Of a stretch of DNA of 64,000 nucleotides, positions 21,542 through 32,276 are shown one piece after another (position 1 is the stretch's first letter; every line of letters begins with the position of its first letter). Where the stretch lies: positions 29,775,896-29,839,895 of the forward strand of contig NC_067206.1 in the NCBI RefSeq assembly GCF_026262505.1, in the 5' to 3' direction. Below the pieces are notes generated by a model, which was given only the letters and a program-made list of their open reading frames with translations, made no database searches and was not told where the DNA came from. The position numbers and the translations under genes are program-made. This stretch comes from Trichomonas vaginalis G3 (taxonomy: Eukaryota > Parabasalia > Trichomonadida > Trichomonadidae).

Positions 21542-22367
21542 AAAATGTAAAATATTTTCAAAGAAAAAATTCTATGAATTTTATATTTTAATTCTTAGCA
21601 TTATACTGAATAAAATAAACATAAATATCAAAATTTGAAATTGAACACGCCAAAAAATTGATAATCCACATTCAATATTTTGTAAGTGGCGTACATTTTG
21701 AATACTCGCCATACGCCTTGGAGTTCTCAATTTTGAATTCGCCTTTATTTGGGCGACCTCAGAAAAATACGCCATTAAGAAAATATTGTATGAGATTTTA
21801 AATTTGAACACGCTCTACCTTAAGGAATTAAATTTATTAAGATATATTTATATATAATAAACGATTACTTAAAAACAAAGTATTTTAGGGTTGTTAAAAA
21901 TATCAAAAATTAGCGTTTTGAAGACACCATGGTGTCTTATAATTTTCCCTTCCTTATTGGCGTGTAGAAATAAATGCGCCAATAGATTGAAGAAGAAGAA
22001 TTGTTTTTCTCTTAATGAACTTTAATCCTTTTGATATAAGAATATTAAAAACATTAATATAATTTCGATTTCGGAAATTAAATTTCCAAATTTTTTGTCG
22101 ATTTCGGAAATAACAGGATCCCGCATCCAACACGCAACAACAAAACACAAAACACACTTTTTGGTTCTTTCATTGTTTTAATCGTAATTTATGTAATACA
22201 TGATTTGGATAAATTTTACAACAATAGAACATATATTATATTCTTTTCAAAGATTCTTGCAAATCATCAAAAATAATTGTATTTTAAAAAACGATCAAAT
22301 TATCCTTTCATTATTTTAAACTTAAATTAGTTTTTATGATTGACTGAAGCAATCATATTTATTCATC

Positions 22368-23424
22368 TAAGGGTTTCGTTTTGCTAAAATTGTCACTTTT
22401 ATAGCATATTTGTTTTTGGATGTTTTGCGAAACCAAAAAAAAAACTATGATATACAATGTGTGTGTAAAGAAAATACTTTATTTACTAGTTAAAAAATCA
22501 TTTGGTATTGATCAAGTTATTTTTTCTGGATAAGATATTATATGGATAATTGGATAGAAAAATACAATTATATAATCTTGTACCTGGTTTAATTAAGCTA
22601 ATTGTCATCAGAAACTTGTAATTTTTATGAATTTCAGATTTTCTTTTCATTACTGCTTTTCTTAATAGGTCAAGTTCTTATTTACGTTATAAAGTATGAT
22701 ATTTACAAATATCAAGTTATCATGTTTTTTGAGAAATTATGAGAAACAAACAAAAATGAAAAAGATAGGAATAGCAATGAATAGTGATGTGGGTATAGAA
22801 AATGTAAGAGATATGAATGCAAAGCAATCAGTATTTAGGATATTGACCATAGATTTCGAAAAAAAAATGCTGCATATTGAGCGAAAACTATGATTATATT
22901 ATAAGGCTGTCATTTAAAGCATAATGAAACTATTCCCTTTTCATTTTAATCGAATAAGATAGTAAAGATTTTTGAATTAGCTAGAAACTGATGAGATGTT
23001 TTCACAAATCAGATTTTTAATCTCTATAATGCATAATTCACTCAATATCTCAATTTTGATATTGCGAGATATTTTTGCTATCGGTTTCGCAATTTTGACA
23101 CAATAGCAAGAGGGTTCTATAAGCATTATTATCAACGTAGAATCTGAATATCATATCAGAAAATGTCGCAAATCTGACATTTACCCGACCAAATAGCAAA
23201 AATAATTGAATACTTTTCGCCAAAACTTTAAAAATCGATAAAAATATGAAATATAAATATTAAAGAGACTTTTTATATAATATTCATAAAGATTTTCCAA
23301 AAATATGATACCGCAAAATTAAAAAAGTGACGTCTTGAGTGGAGTCAAAGGTCGAAATTGCTAGCTAAATGTTTTTTAGCGAAATTGCGTATTGTACGTT
23401 TTTTTTCGCAAAACGAAACCCTTA
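22368..23424. mobile_element. 1.05-kb TIR element, copy 2
   Basis: It has the same 17-bp TIRs as copy 1 and its own exact 7-bp duplication ATTCATC (22361-22367, 23425-23431). The two copies differ only by a few substitutions and short indels, for example about ten extra bases (ATGATATACA) near 22444, so both inserted recently and independently. The different TSDs rule out a simple duplication of one locus. Confidence 0.92.
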
Positions 23425-24249
23425 ATTCATCATTAAATAAACAAAAAAATAATATTTGAGAGTTATTTCAAAAAAAACACATTGAATTTATTAATTTGTC
23501 TCAATTTCAGTATTATAAATTTTTATAATTTCAATATTTTGAAATACACTTTTTAATATTTCAATATTTATGATATTTCAATGTATTAAGTGGTCTCAAA
23601 TTGAGCTTCTCAAATATAAGTTGGCCTATTCAAATAATAAAATTAAATAATATTTAAAATAATAAATAAAAGTGATTGAGGTCATAGCAAAACGGCTGTT
23701 TCAGTCATTAATTCTTAAAAATAAAAAGGGTAAAAACTAAATAAAATGGGTAAAATTCAATAGTGTCTGTGCTATCGTTCAATTTGAAGGTGTCTTTTGA
23801 AACCGCAAGACACATTGAATTTTTGAATAGTGTATTATGGTTTGACAGACACCAATGAAAAAAATAAAATGATATTTATTTTAAATATATAAGATCCTTA
23901 TATAAAATATAAATATTTTATCGTTTTATTTTCTTGTTTTAGAAATGTTTTTTATTGAAAAATCAATAAAATATAGATCCAAGGTGATCTGATTTTTGCA
24001 TCCCTGGGATGGACGATACACCCAAAGTGTCACCTTTTTTGGGATAACATGAATTTTAAATATCATGAGAGTTCTGCAAACCATATGCACAATATCTATT
24101 CAGCCTGACTTCTTGTATATATGAGTTAGACTTCTTAAATATTGTGCTTGGGGCGATATAAGCATTTCCGAGATTACCATCGTGCTCTATAGTATGCTAC
24201 TTCTCCCTGGTTCTAGCTCAGTTCCAAGGATATTGGCGTTCAAGGATTT

Positions 24250-24527
24250 GGCAAGGTCCTTCCGAAGTCTCTCATTCGATGAGAGATTTCGGAAGAATCT
24301 TGCCTTAAAGTACTCCAACTCTTGTTCTTTTGTTCCTAAATAGTGAGAAAAGTTATTTGACTACTTAAGGTAGAGATTATCCGAGGTCCCTCATTTGATG
24401 AGAGGCCTCGGATAATCTCTGCTTAAAATTGTACACTTTAGTCCATGAGAGTGTAAGTATACATTGATAGGACAGCTTTCTTCTGAAGTCTTAGATTTGA
24501 TGAGAACCTCAGAAGAAAACTGTCCTA
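24250..24527. repeat. Palindrome array, class A (three 55-60-base hairpins)
   Basis: Three large imperfect palindromes lie at 24250-24304, 24366-24425 and 24468-24527. The first two share a loop-side core of the type CTCAT-NNN-ATGAGA, and the third a diverged form of it (TTAGATTTGATGAGA). All have different outer stems (GGCAAGGTCC, TAAGGTAGAG, TAGGACAGCT), each matched by its own complement on the other arm. Spacers of 40-60 bases separate them. They are too regular for chance and too different in sequence for simple recent tandem copying. Confidence 0.85.
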
Positions 24528-24547
24528 TTTTATAGTAAAAGGAGTTT

Positions 24548-24980
24548 CAGGAGCTCCAAAGCTCCCTTTCGTAAGGATTAGGAGCTTTGGAGCTCCTGGT
24601 TCGTAGATGTGTTTCGCATCTTTCATCAGCAAAGGACATTTACCATCTGGGACTCTGTTGATGGAGACTCAGGAGCTCCAAAGCTCCCTTTAGTAAGGAT
24701 TAGAAGTTTTGAAGCTCCTGGTTCGTAGACGTGTTTCGCATCTTTCATCAGAAGAGGCCCAAATGCTAAATAGCTCTGCTGATGAGCTTCAGGAGCTCCA
24801 AGGCTCCCTCTCGTAACGATTAGGAGCTTTGTAGCTCCTGAAGGTAAGGTAGGATTGCCTGATCTCTAATCAGATGCCATGCCTCATTATGAACTCTACT
24901 GACAAGAGATCAAGAGCTCCAAGGACTCCCTTTTTAGCTAGTGGCGTTCTCACCATTTAGTAGGATTGCTGATCCTACTA
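24548..24980. repeat. Palindrome array, class B (CAGGAGCTCC family)
   Basis: The first hairpin (24548-24598) has an 18-bp perfect stem CAGGAGCTCCAAAGCTCC. Related ones follow at 24670-24720 and 24790-24840, a period of 120-122 bases. The second and third have several stem mismatches, so they are partly decayed. The first two are followed by GGTTCGTAGA(T/C)GTGTTTCGCAT and a CATCAG word. A decayed copy starts near 24908, and a small 9-bp hairpin TAGTAGGAT/ATCCTACTA lies at 24958-24980. No coding or known RNA family is recognised. Confidence 0.8.
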
Positions 24981-25830
24981 ATGAAGTGATCACTTAGTAT
25001 ACGTTTTGAATAAATTGAATTTTTTTTAGAATTTAGTATTTTTTATAGACATCACATGTATATTATAAATACATAAATATATTCTTTAATTCAAAAAATT
25101 CAATTCGGTTTTGGGATGGGTATCCCAGCCCAAGTATTCAATTTTATTCAATTTTTAAAGAATTTTGGGTTGGGATGCCCAGACCAAAACAAGCTTTATA
25201 TTTTGATGTGTAGATACGTATGTGTGCATCATTGTTGTGTTATATATTATGTTTTTAATGAAAAAAAAATCTGATTCAAAAAAAATTATCACTAATTAGT
25301 TGATAATATAAAGAAAAAATAGATAAATTGTATTTTTGAGAGTATTTATCCACATTCACTCATATGAATTTCATTAAATAGTGTCTTTTTAGTCCCAAAT
25401 TTATTTTGAATTATTGAAATCAAAGAAAAAAAATCAGAAAAATTTCTCGAAATTTTTATTTTCAAAAAAAATTTGGATTTTATATTGAAAACTGACACTG
25501 GGAGGACGATAGGGCTGGGATTGGAGATACCCCCCTCACTTGGGAAAAATACGGATCTATACAATAAAACTAACTCCAAAATAAAATTTTTGATTTAAAG
25601 ACACTATGATGACACCAGGCAAATCTTCCAAGACACCTATCGTCGGGAATCTAACAACCCTAAAGTATTTCATCGCTTATGTAAGTTTCAAAAAAATCAC
25701 GAAAATACAAAAATCAAGATTAAAATTTTATTTTTAATTTTTGAATTTCTCAAATGGCGAAAATTTTGGGCGAACAAAAAAAATGTACGCCCGGTCAAAT
25801 GGCGTGTTTAACGCATCCCTATTAATATTT

Positions 25831-26190
25831 TTTCAAAATATCTATTTTTCCCCTAAAAAATTGTACTTTTTGTCTCATTTTTTAAGATATCTGCGTTTAT
25901 AAAATCTGTTACTTATTCTATTTTACATATTAGAAGCTGTTTAATATGTTTTCCGTTGAGATTCTTCAGATATTCCTAAAAAATTCAATAATATTTTAAT
26001 ACTCAATTGAATTAATGTAATATTTCAATAAGATATTCACCTCAGATATGCTCCATTTTGCATTTCAAAAGAACTTTAAGCTACATTAATTTCATTTTCT
26101 TTTGAATTCCAAAATTATCTAAAAATATATTATTTCAAATGATAATTTCCTTTTTACTATAGATATAAATAAAGATAATAAAATAAAACA
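25831..26190. other. Intergenic, right flank of the mobile nest
   Basis: AT-rich DNA between the right TSD of the composite element and the 3' end of the kexin-like gene. I see nothing beyond A/T runs. Confidence 0.45.
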
Positions 26191-28620
26191 TTATTCTATG
26201 AGAGAGAAATCAGATTCTTTCGTTATAGGCGGCGAATTTCCAATTTTTCTTCTGTTGATCCACAAGAAAACACCCAAAAACACAGCGAAAACGACAGTGA
26301 ATGTCATTCCGACAATCACAGCCTTTTTGTTTTGTTTCGCGCCTTCTCCAGGCAGTGTTGCCGTTGGTGTCTTTGTTGGGTCAGGTCCCGGCGACTTTGT
26401 TGGGAAAGGAGTTGCAGGAGGAGGTGTTGGCGTCTTTATATTCTTAGGAATTGGGCACTTCTTCGATATCTTTATGATCCACGGCTCAGGCGGCTGCTCG
26501 AGTGGCTCCAGAATAGATATCGGCTGTATCATATTCAGGCATTCGTCAGTCATGTTTGAGTACCAAATTGGGACAAAACTAAGAAGACACCTGTAACATC
26601 TCAGTCTGTACGGAATTTTTATTTTCGTCATGTTTATGATGTCGTAGTACTCAGAGAAAACAACTTCTTCGGCATCCATGTCGTACAATGATAACCGGGC
26701 CCTCTGTGCATATGAACCATCAATCCAATACAAAAGTGACATTCTGACAGAGAAATCAATTTCAATTTGTCCTGACTCAGAAATTCTGACGACTTCGTAT
26801 GTCTGTGGGTCCAAGATCTCGTTGACGTATCTGTTCACGTTCTCTATGGTCACTTCCTTCGATCCGTACACGTTTTCCTCGAAGTTCTCCACAGAAATAT
26901 TCATTCTACTGAAATTTTTGAAGTGGCAGGGAATCGTGATTTTGTCGATCGAATCTGCTGGGACAGGCCGGTCAAGGAGGGGCCACCTCGACGTCTTCAA
27001 AGAGTCGCCGAGTGTCACAGTGACTGTTGTGTTCGGTTTCGATGGAATTGTCACGTTGAAGTTGAACGGAATTCCGCAGGCGATCTTAGAAATCTGTTTT
27101 CCTGTGCTGCTCGAAGTGATGTTCAGTTTCGCTTCGTACCTCGTGTACGGCTTGACGTATGGGTCTGAGCCGACTCTTTGGTAGCTCTGGAGGTTGTAGT
27201 TCTCCAGTCCGCTGACAAAAAGATTCAGTTTGTAGAAATGAGGTGGATTTGTCAAAGAATCTGACACAAACTTGATTCTCCACTTTCCTTTCGCTGATTC
27301 ACCATAAAATGTGCGGATGAGGAACTCGTACGTCTTGCGGCCTTTGGACTCCTTGACGTGGGAAGGGCTCTTGATGTAGGAAAACGTGTTTTGAGGGGAG
27401 TAAACCCAAATTCTGAGGGCACTGAAGTCGGAAACATCGAGATCGATAGACAGAGTGACGTATTCTATTGAGTTTATCTTGTCTTCGCTGATTTCGACCT
27501 CTTTTTCGATGGATCCGCCCCTCAAAACTGGAATATCTTCCTCATCTGTGTTTTCTACAGAGATTTGAACTGGATCTGGTAGTGTTCCGATGCTGTCTGA
27601 GATCTGGAGCATCAGATTAGAGTTCAATCGGCCGAAACCGTAGATATGCGAGTAGAAAAACTTTCCGCCGTTGATAACCCACGAAGGATGGTTCGGATCG
27701 ATCTTCGTGCAGCTGCTGGCAATGGCGTATTGAACCTCTCGCCATGTAAAACTCGGTTTTTGCTGTAATAACAAGGCAATTGCGCCTGAAATGTAGGAAG
27801 CGCCTTTGTTTCGGGGGTCTGGGATCTCTACACCTTCATTGTCGACTGTTGATAAGCCTGGCGATGATGGAACTCGTATGTTATCGTAGGATGATGAACC
27901 TCCTGAAGGAGCCGTGCATAAAATGTTAGTGCCGCGGTTAGACCATGCAGATCTGGCACCTCTATGATTGGAATCGCTAACAATAACGACTCTTGGCGAT
28001 CTAGAAAGAGCATCATTGTTTGTATCTCCGCCAATTATAGCGTTTGAGCCTGCAGGTTTGACGTAAATTAATGAAGAAGGCGCTTTATTAATTGCATCTG
28101 TGATTTCTTGACGTGGTTCCTCGAAATTGCAAGCTGTATCACATTCATTAGTAAATCCAATTAATTTAATTCGATAGTAATCGTTATATCTCGAAAGCGA
28201 ATCAATTAGATTGTCATATGTGTAATTTGCTTTGATATTGAAGCATCCAACTTTAGCATCTTTCGCAACTCCAATAATTGATATATTATTACCATCAGCT
28301 GCAATGTTTCCTGCATTGATGGTTCCAGATTTGTACGTTTCGTTTTCATTTATAGCATCATTTGTCCAAGTTTTATAATTAAAAGACTTTTCTTTAACAT
28401 AAGAACGATTTAGATCTAAATGATTGTAATTGCATCCATCGTCGATGACTGCAACAGGAATATCTGTTCCAAATACATCATTATCCCAACATTCTTTCAC
28501 TTCGATGTCTTCGTTGGATATTCCTACCCATCTTCCATTATTTTCTATCGGAAATTGATCCTTAAAATACGGATCTTTGACATCATATGAGTGGATAAAG
28601 AATGAAAGGAAGAAAAACAT
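26191..28620 (-). CDS. Kexin/furin-like S8 protein, probably catalytically dead
   Basis: 809 residues, intact, with a hydrophobic N-terminal signal (MFFFLSFFIHS). The S8B fold is clear: DPYFKDQFPIENNGRW, then VAVIDDGCNYNHLDL with the catalytic Asp (D60), AGNIAADG, AGSNA (possible oxyanion Asn 193), and a helix IALLLQQKPSFTWREVQYAI at about 281-300. At the catalytic His position (HGTxxAG in active enzymes) it reads SGTINAG (S98). At the Ser position the GTSxxxP motif is gone, leaving NKGASYISG with the wrong spacing. A P-domain-like beta region follows at about 350-470, then more beta-rich sequence, a Thr/Pro stalk, a membrane helix near 765-790 and a short tail. A surface pseudoprotease is the best reading. 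It could bind protein substrates without cutting them. Confidence 0.85.
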   Translation of the reverse strand: MFFFLSFFIHSYDVKDPYFKDQFPIENNGRWVGISNEDIEVKECWDNDVFGTDIPVAVIDDGCNYNHLDLNRSYVKEKSFNYKTWTNDAINENETYKSGTINAGNIAADGNNISIIGVAKDAKVGCFNIKANYTYDNLIDSLSRYNDYYRIKLIGFTNECDTACNFEEPRQEITDAINKAPSSLIYVKPAGSNAIIGGDTNNDALSRSPRVVIVSDSNHRGARSAWSNRGTNILCTAPSGGSSSYDNIRVPSSPGLSTVDNEGVEIPDPRNKGASYISGAIALLLQQKPSFTWREVQYAIASSCTKIDPNHPSWVINGGKFFYSHIYGFGRLNSNLMLQISDSIGTLPDPVQISVENTDEEDIPVLRGGSIEKEVEISEDKINSIEYVTLSIDLDVSDFSALRIWVYSPQNTFSYIKSPSHVKESKGRKTYEFLIRTFYGESAKGKWRIKFVSDSLTNPPHFYKLNLFVSGLENYNLQSYQRVGSDPYVKPYTRYEAKLNITSSSTGKQISKIACGIPFNFNVTIPSKPNTTVTVTLGDSLKTSRWPLLDRPVPADSIDKITIPCHFKNFSRMNISVENFEENVYGSKEVTIENVNRYVNEILDPQTYEVVRISESGQIEIDFSVRMSLLYWIDGSYAQRARLSLYDMDAEEVVFSEYYDIINMTKIKIPYRLRCYRCLLSFVPIWYSNMTDECLNMIQPISILEPLEQPPEPWIIKISKKCPIPKNIKTPTPPPATPFPTKSPGPDPTKTPTATLPGEGAKQNKKAVIVGMTFTVVFAVFLGVFLWINRRKIGNSPPITKESDFSLIE

Positions 28621-29016
28621 ATTTTTTTTATAAAAAATCTTCTCGATAAAAAAATCTCAGAATATTGACATCAACTATTTTAATAAACTTTTAATGATTT
28701 TCACTTGTCATTCATATTTTGTTGTAGAATTACTTCAAAAATCAATATGTTCTATAATTTGAGATTTCATCATGATTCAGGAATGGAACAAATGCATTAA
28801 CTAGATGCAAAATGAATCAATTCAACATATTGTTCCCAAATATTGTACAAAACGTGTATTTTTTCCCAAATATTTGTACATAATCAGAAGTTTATGTGTT
28901 CGACTGTGCAAATAAGAGATCAACAGATAGAAACCAAATAAAATGTATTCACTTCATGATTAATCGAAAATCTTTTTAGGTAAAAAAAAAATCAAATATT
29001 ATTTTAAAAGAATATT
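28621..29016. other. Intergenic, promoter side of the kexin-like gene
   Basis: 396 AT-rich bases between the start of the kexin-like gene and the end of the next minus-strand gene. No clear Inr is seen right before the ATG. Nothing else recognised. Confidence 0.4.
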
Positions 29017-29624
29017 TTATTTTAACAATATAAACAAATAAATATACACACTTTCGCGAGATTTATACAGATAAAGTGGACATCTTTGTCCTGTCACACA
29101 CTTAAAATCGCATCCAACAAAAGTAATTCTTGCGTGGCCATCTCCAGAGTGGCCAATAGATGAAGCTCCGTTTGGTTCTGTGATGGTCATGTTGCCACCA
29201 ATTGTTTGTGCATTTTCAAGGAAATAGGATGGATTTAGTTTGCATCCTGTTGGATAATATTTCGATGTTTCTCTGGTGTAAACATAACCGCTTCCACCTG
29301 AACCTCCATCTGTATCATCGCCATTAGTAGAGCTAGCAGGAGTTTCTTGGCCATAATTAACACCGCCTCCATACCAACCACCACCGCACCTCCGCCATTG
29401 CAGGGAGTGTGAGCTCCGTGTCCAAATGCAGCTCCATGTGACGATGAATTTTGAGCGCCTGGATATGAAACCCAATTATTAGAATTCCTTCCGCCTTCCA
29501 AGCCACCGCCAAATCCACCCATATTACCAGGATCTTCATCGCCACCCCAGCATTCAAGCAAATATTTGCCAGGTTGCAGGGCAAGCTCATATTTTGAGCC
29601 TTTAAATGTGAAATCCCATTGCAT
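29017..29624 (-). pseudogene. Miniature copy of the glycine-rich/BspA gene
   Basis: It starts MQWDFTFKGSKYELALQPG, almost the same as the gene at 31861, then jumps after ECWGG straight to the late glycine-rich part (GGFGGGLEGGRNSNNW). About 110 residues of the Gly-rich domain are missing. The frame breaks at the same base as in the larger gene (near 29390) and continues as GGGWYGGGVNYGQETPAS. After ARITFVGCD it goes straight into the C-terminal Cys motif (CVTGQRCPLYLYK), so the whole leucine-rich-repeat region is absent. About 330 bases are nearly identical to the larger copy. It looks like a deleted duplicate. Confidence 0.75.
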
Positions 29625-29898
29625 GTGTCACACCTTCTCATACAAATTTAAAATAAATATTCGTGCGCACAAATAAGATTATATCTCATTCGAATATTCT
29701 TAATTGTAAATAGTTGATGCACATTCAGCAGTTACTCAACTTAGAACGAACTTGGTATCCAGCTCCTTGAGAGCCAGAGCATTTAATCAAATGTAGATTA
29801 GATTGAAACGTTATATAACTCATAGACTTGAAATATCATAATCTAAATCAACCAAAATAATCTAATGCAAAATGTCTATCATATCCAAAATTATTCTT

Positions 29899-31861
29899 TT
29901 ATTCTAACAAGATACACAAGTAAATGTAAACTCTTTCGCGCATCTTATACAGACAGAAAGGGCATTTTTGTGGTGTTCCACATTTCAATCCAGCTTCGTT
30001 TCCAAATTTGCAAATTCCGATGTTGAGAACAGGAAGTAATAAGCAACAGAAACATTCTTGAGCATGTCAGATTTATCGAAAATGTTTCTATTTTCTTGAT
30101 AAGTACTTGAACAATACGAAACAAACTGAAGTCTTGAACAGTTTGCAAATGCGTAGTTGCCTATGATTGCAACAGAAGGAGGCAAAGAAATAGAAGACAA
30201 ACTAGTGTTGAAGAACGACTTTTCAGAGATATTTTGACAGATACTCAATGCATCGAAACGAACTGTTTGTATCGCAGAGTTCAAGAACGCGTTCTTTCCA
30301 ATGCTGGAGATCTTTTTCGAGATGTAAATAGAGTTGATATTCGAATTGAGGAAACACATTTGAGGAATAATTTCTACAAGACAGCCACTTCCAAACGTAA
30401 CTCTGTCGAGGTCGAATGTCCTTTCGAATGCGTTGTTTGAGATGATTTTCACAGAGTCAGGAATAGTTATAGATCTAATGTGAGAATTAGAAAAACAGCT
30501 TTCGTCAATTAATTCTAGTTGCGATGTTGTGTTGAAATCAATGCTTTGGATGTTCGAATTCGAAAATGCGTTTCTTTGGAAGGTTTTCACAGATTGAGGG
30601 ATGTAAATGGAGGCGAGATCGGAACCGTGGAAGCAGCCGGCAGGGATACTTTCGAGGTGAGATGGGGATTCAAACGAAATATAATTCAATGCGGTGGATT
30701 TGAAGCACCACTCTCCAATGGAAGTGACTAAAGATGGGATGGAAATTTTGGCAAGGGATGTGTCAGAGAAAGCAAAATTTCCAATGGAGTTGCAGAGACT
30801 TTCTTGCTCAAAGACAACTTCTCTGAGGTTTGATGCCATTGAGAAAGCTTCGGAACCAATGGATTCAACTGTTTTCGGAATTTTTATAGATCTCAGACAG
30901 GAATTTCCGTAAAATGCTCTCGGGAGGATGGAAACAACTGGTTTGTTGTCAACTTTTGAAGGAAGATTGATGGATTCATTGCAAACTTCGTCTTTCATCA
31001 TCACGTCTAATGTTGTTTCGTTGTGGTAACTGTAGAAGACGTTTTGATAAGGAATTCCTAATAAAGTAATTCTTGCATATCCATTTCCAGAGTGACCAGT
31101 AGATGAAGCTCCGTTCGGTTCTGTGATGATCATGTTGCCACCAATTGTTTGTGCATTTTCAAGGAAATAGGATGGATTTAGTTTGCATCCTGTTGGATAA
31201 TATTTCGATGTTTCTCTGGTGTAAACATAACCGCTTCCACCTGAACCTCCATCTGTATCATCGCCATTAGTAGAGCTAGCAGGAGTTTCTTGGCCATAAT
31301 TAACACCGCCTCCATACCAACCACCACCGCACCTCCGCCATTGCAGGGAGTGTGAGCTCCGTGTCCAAATGCAGCTCCATGTGACGATGAATTTTGAGCG
31401 CCTGGATATGAAACCCAATTATTAGAATTCCTTCCGCCTTCCAAGCCACCGCCAAATCCACCTATTTCACTATCTTCACCGCCACCACCTCCACCGCCAG
31501 CTACAATGACTCGCGAATAGAGGTCGTCGATGTTAAGTCGGATATCTGTCGCTCCACCACCTCCGCCTGCTGGATCTACGCTAGATGCTTTGCCCCAAGC
31601 ACTTCCACCGCCATTAAAGCCACCTTCAGCAATGCCATCTGCAATAACTTTACCGGTACCACCGACATAAACAAAAATTGGAGTCGATTTTTGAAGAAAA
31701 ATGGTTCCAGAGGAATATCCACCTTTCCCACCGGCTCCTAAGCCAGCTAATGCACTAACATCCTTGCCACCTCCTTGGGCTCCCCAGCATTCAAGTAAAT
31801 ATCTGCCAGGTTGCAAGGTAAGCTCATTTTTTGAGCCTTTAAATGAAAAGTTCCACTGCAT
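29899..31861 (-). pseudogene. Glycine-rich plus BspA leucine-rich-repeat surface protein, two frameshifts
   Basis: The start is MQWNFSFKGSKNELTLQPG. Residues 20-190 are a Gly-rich beta domain (GGKGGYSSGTIFL, AGGGGGATDI, VIVAGGGGGG). One missing base near 31335 shifts the frame within GGTGCGGTGGTGG. The second frame finishes the Gly-rich part and carries about ten BspA-type LRR_5 repeats (IKIPKTVESIGSEAF, ISIPSLVTSIGEWCF, ITIPDSVKIISNNAF and so on). A further shift near 30025 separates the last repeat from the Cys-containing C-terminus (KCPFCLYKMRERVYIYL). BspA-like proteins are a large trichomonad surface family, often linked to adhesion. No membrane helix is seen at the end, so attachment is unclear. 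Confidence 0.75.
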
Positions 31862-32276
31862 ATATCAACGTTATTCATATATGCGTCAGATACAAATGCG
31901 TTACAAGCAATTGATTTCTATAAATTCATTCATGAAATTTTGAAGTCATGCTTTCATATGCTTATGCAAAACTATAAAATAAAAGCTGAATGTGTTTTCG
32001 TGTCGTAACAAGTTGAGTTTCGTATTCCAATCTTGGATTTACTGTGGATACTGAGTAAAAAAGTATGGGGTAACTGGGTATATCAATAAACATCGAAATA
32101 AAAACTTGCTCCAATTAAAGTAAAAGTAAATTTGACAAAGAGATTTAACTAATATCAAGTATTTCGAAAATAATGTTTGTCACGGGAACTTGGGACTTGC
32201 TGAAATGCGAGTAGAAATCCAATCAAATACATATGTAACTGATCAGCGGAAATCCTCTTTAATTATTGCGCAATTT
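31862..32276. other. Intergenic upstream of the BspA-like gene
   Basis: 415 AT-rich bases between the BspA-like gene start and the 3' end of the CCDC61-like gene, which points the same way. No repeat or RNA gene recognised. Confidence 0.4.

Larger units (their letters stand above)
21885..25663. mobile_element. Inner 3.8-kb TIR element
   Basis: The left end TTAGGGTTGTTA and right end TAACAACCCTAA form a 12-bp perfect inverted repeat. An exact 6-bp duplication AGTATT lies on both sides (21879-21884, 25664-25669). It contains the second copy of the 1.05-kb element and the palindrome array at 24.2-25.0 kb. GACACC/GGTGTC words, often palindromic (AAGACACCATGGTGTCTT near 21918), recur near both ends. 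No transposase frame is seen. It is nested inside the 19445-25820 element and so inserted later than it. Confidence 0.75.
19445..25820. mobile_element. 6.4-kb non-autonomous composite element with short TIRs
   Basis: The left end reads AGGGATGCG and the right end CGCATCCCT, a 9-bp perfect inverted repeat. It is bounded on each side by an exact 10-bp direct repeat, ATTAATATTT (19435-19444 and 25821-25830), the expected mark of insertion. Inside are a GC-rich hairpin, a polypyrimidine tract, a 1.05-kb TIR element, a minisatellite, and a second, inner TIR element with its own nested insert and palindrome array. No transposase frame is seen, so it would have to be moved in trans. The TSD of about 9-10 bp recalls Mutator-like elements, but the short TIR is not diagnostic. 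It could instead be several unrelated insertions with a chance match at the ends. Confidence 0.65.

Noticed and set aside
24548-24760. tRNA genes (GGTTCGTAGA resembles a T-loop)
   Set aside because: No acceptor, D or anticodon stems fit. The word is part of the class B repeat tail.
24250-24980. CRISPR array
   Set aside because: Units are palindromes with variable stems, and the spacing sequence is not spacer-like. The context is eukaryotic and no cas genes are present.
26198-27184. Plus-strand ORFs opposite the kexin-like gene
   Set aside because: Shadows of the minus-strand gene. No protein-like features.
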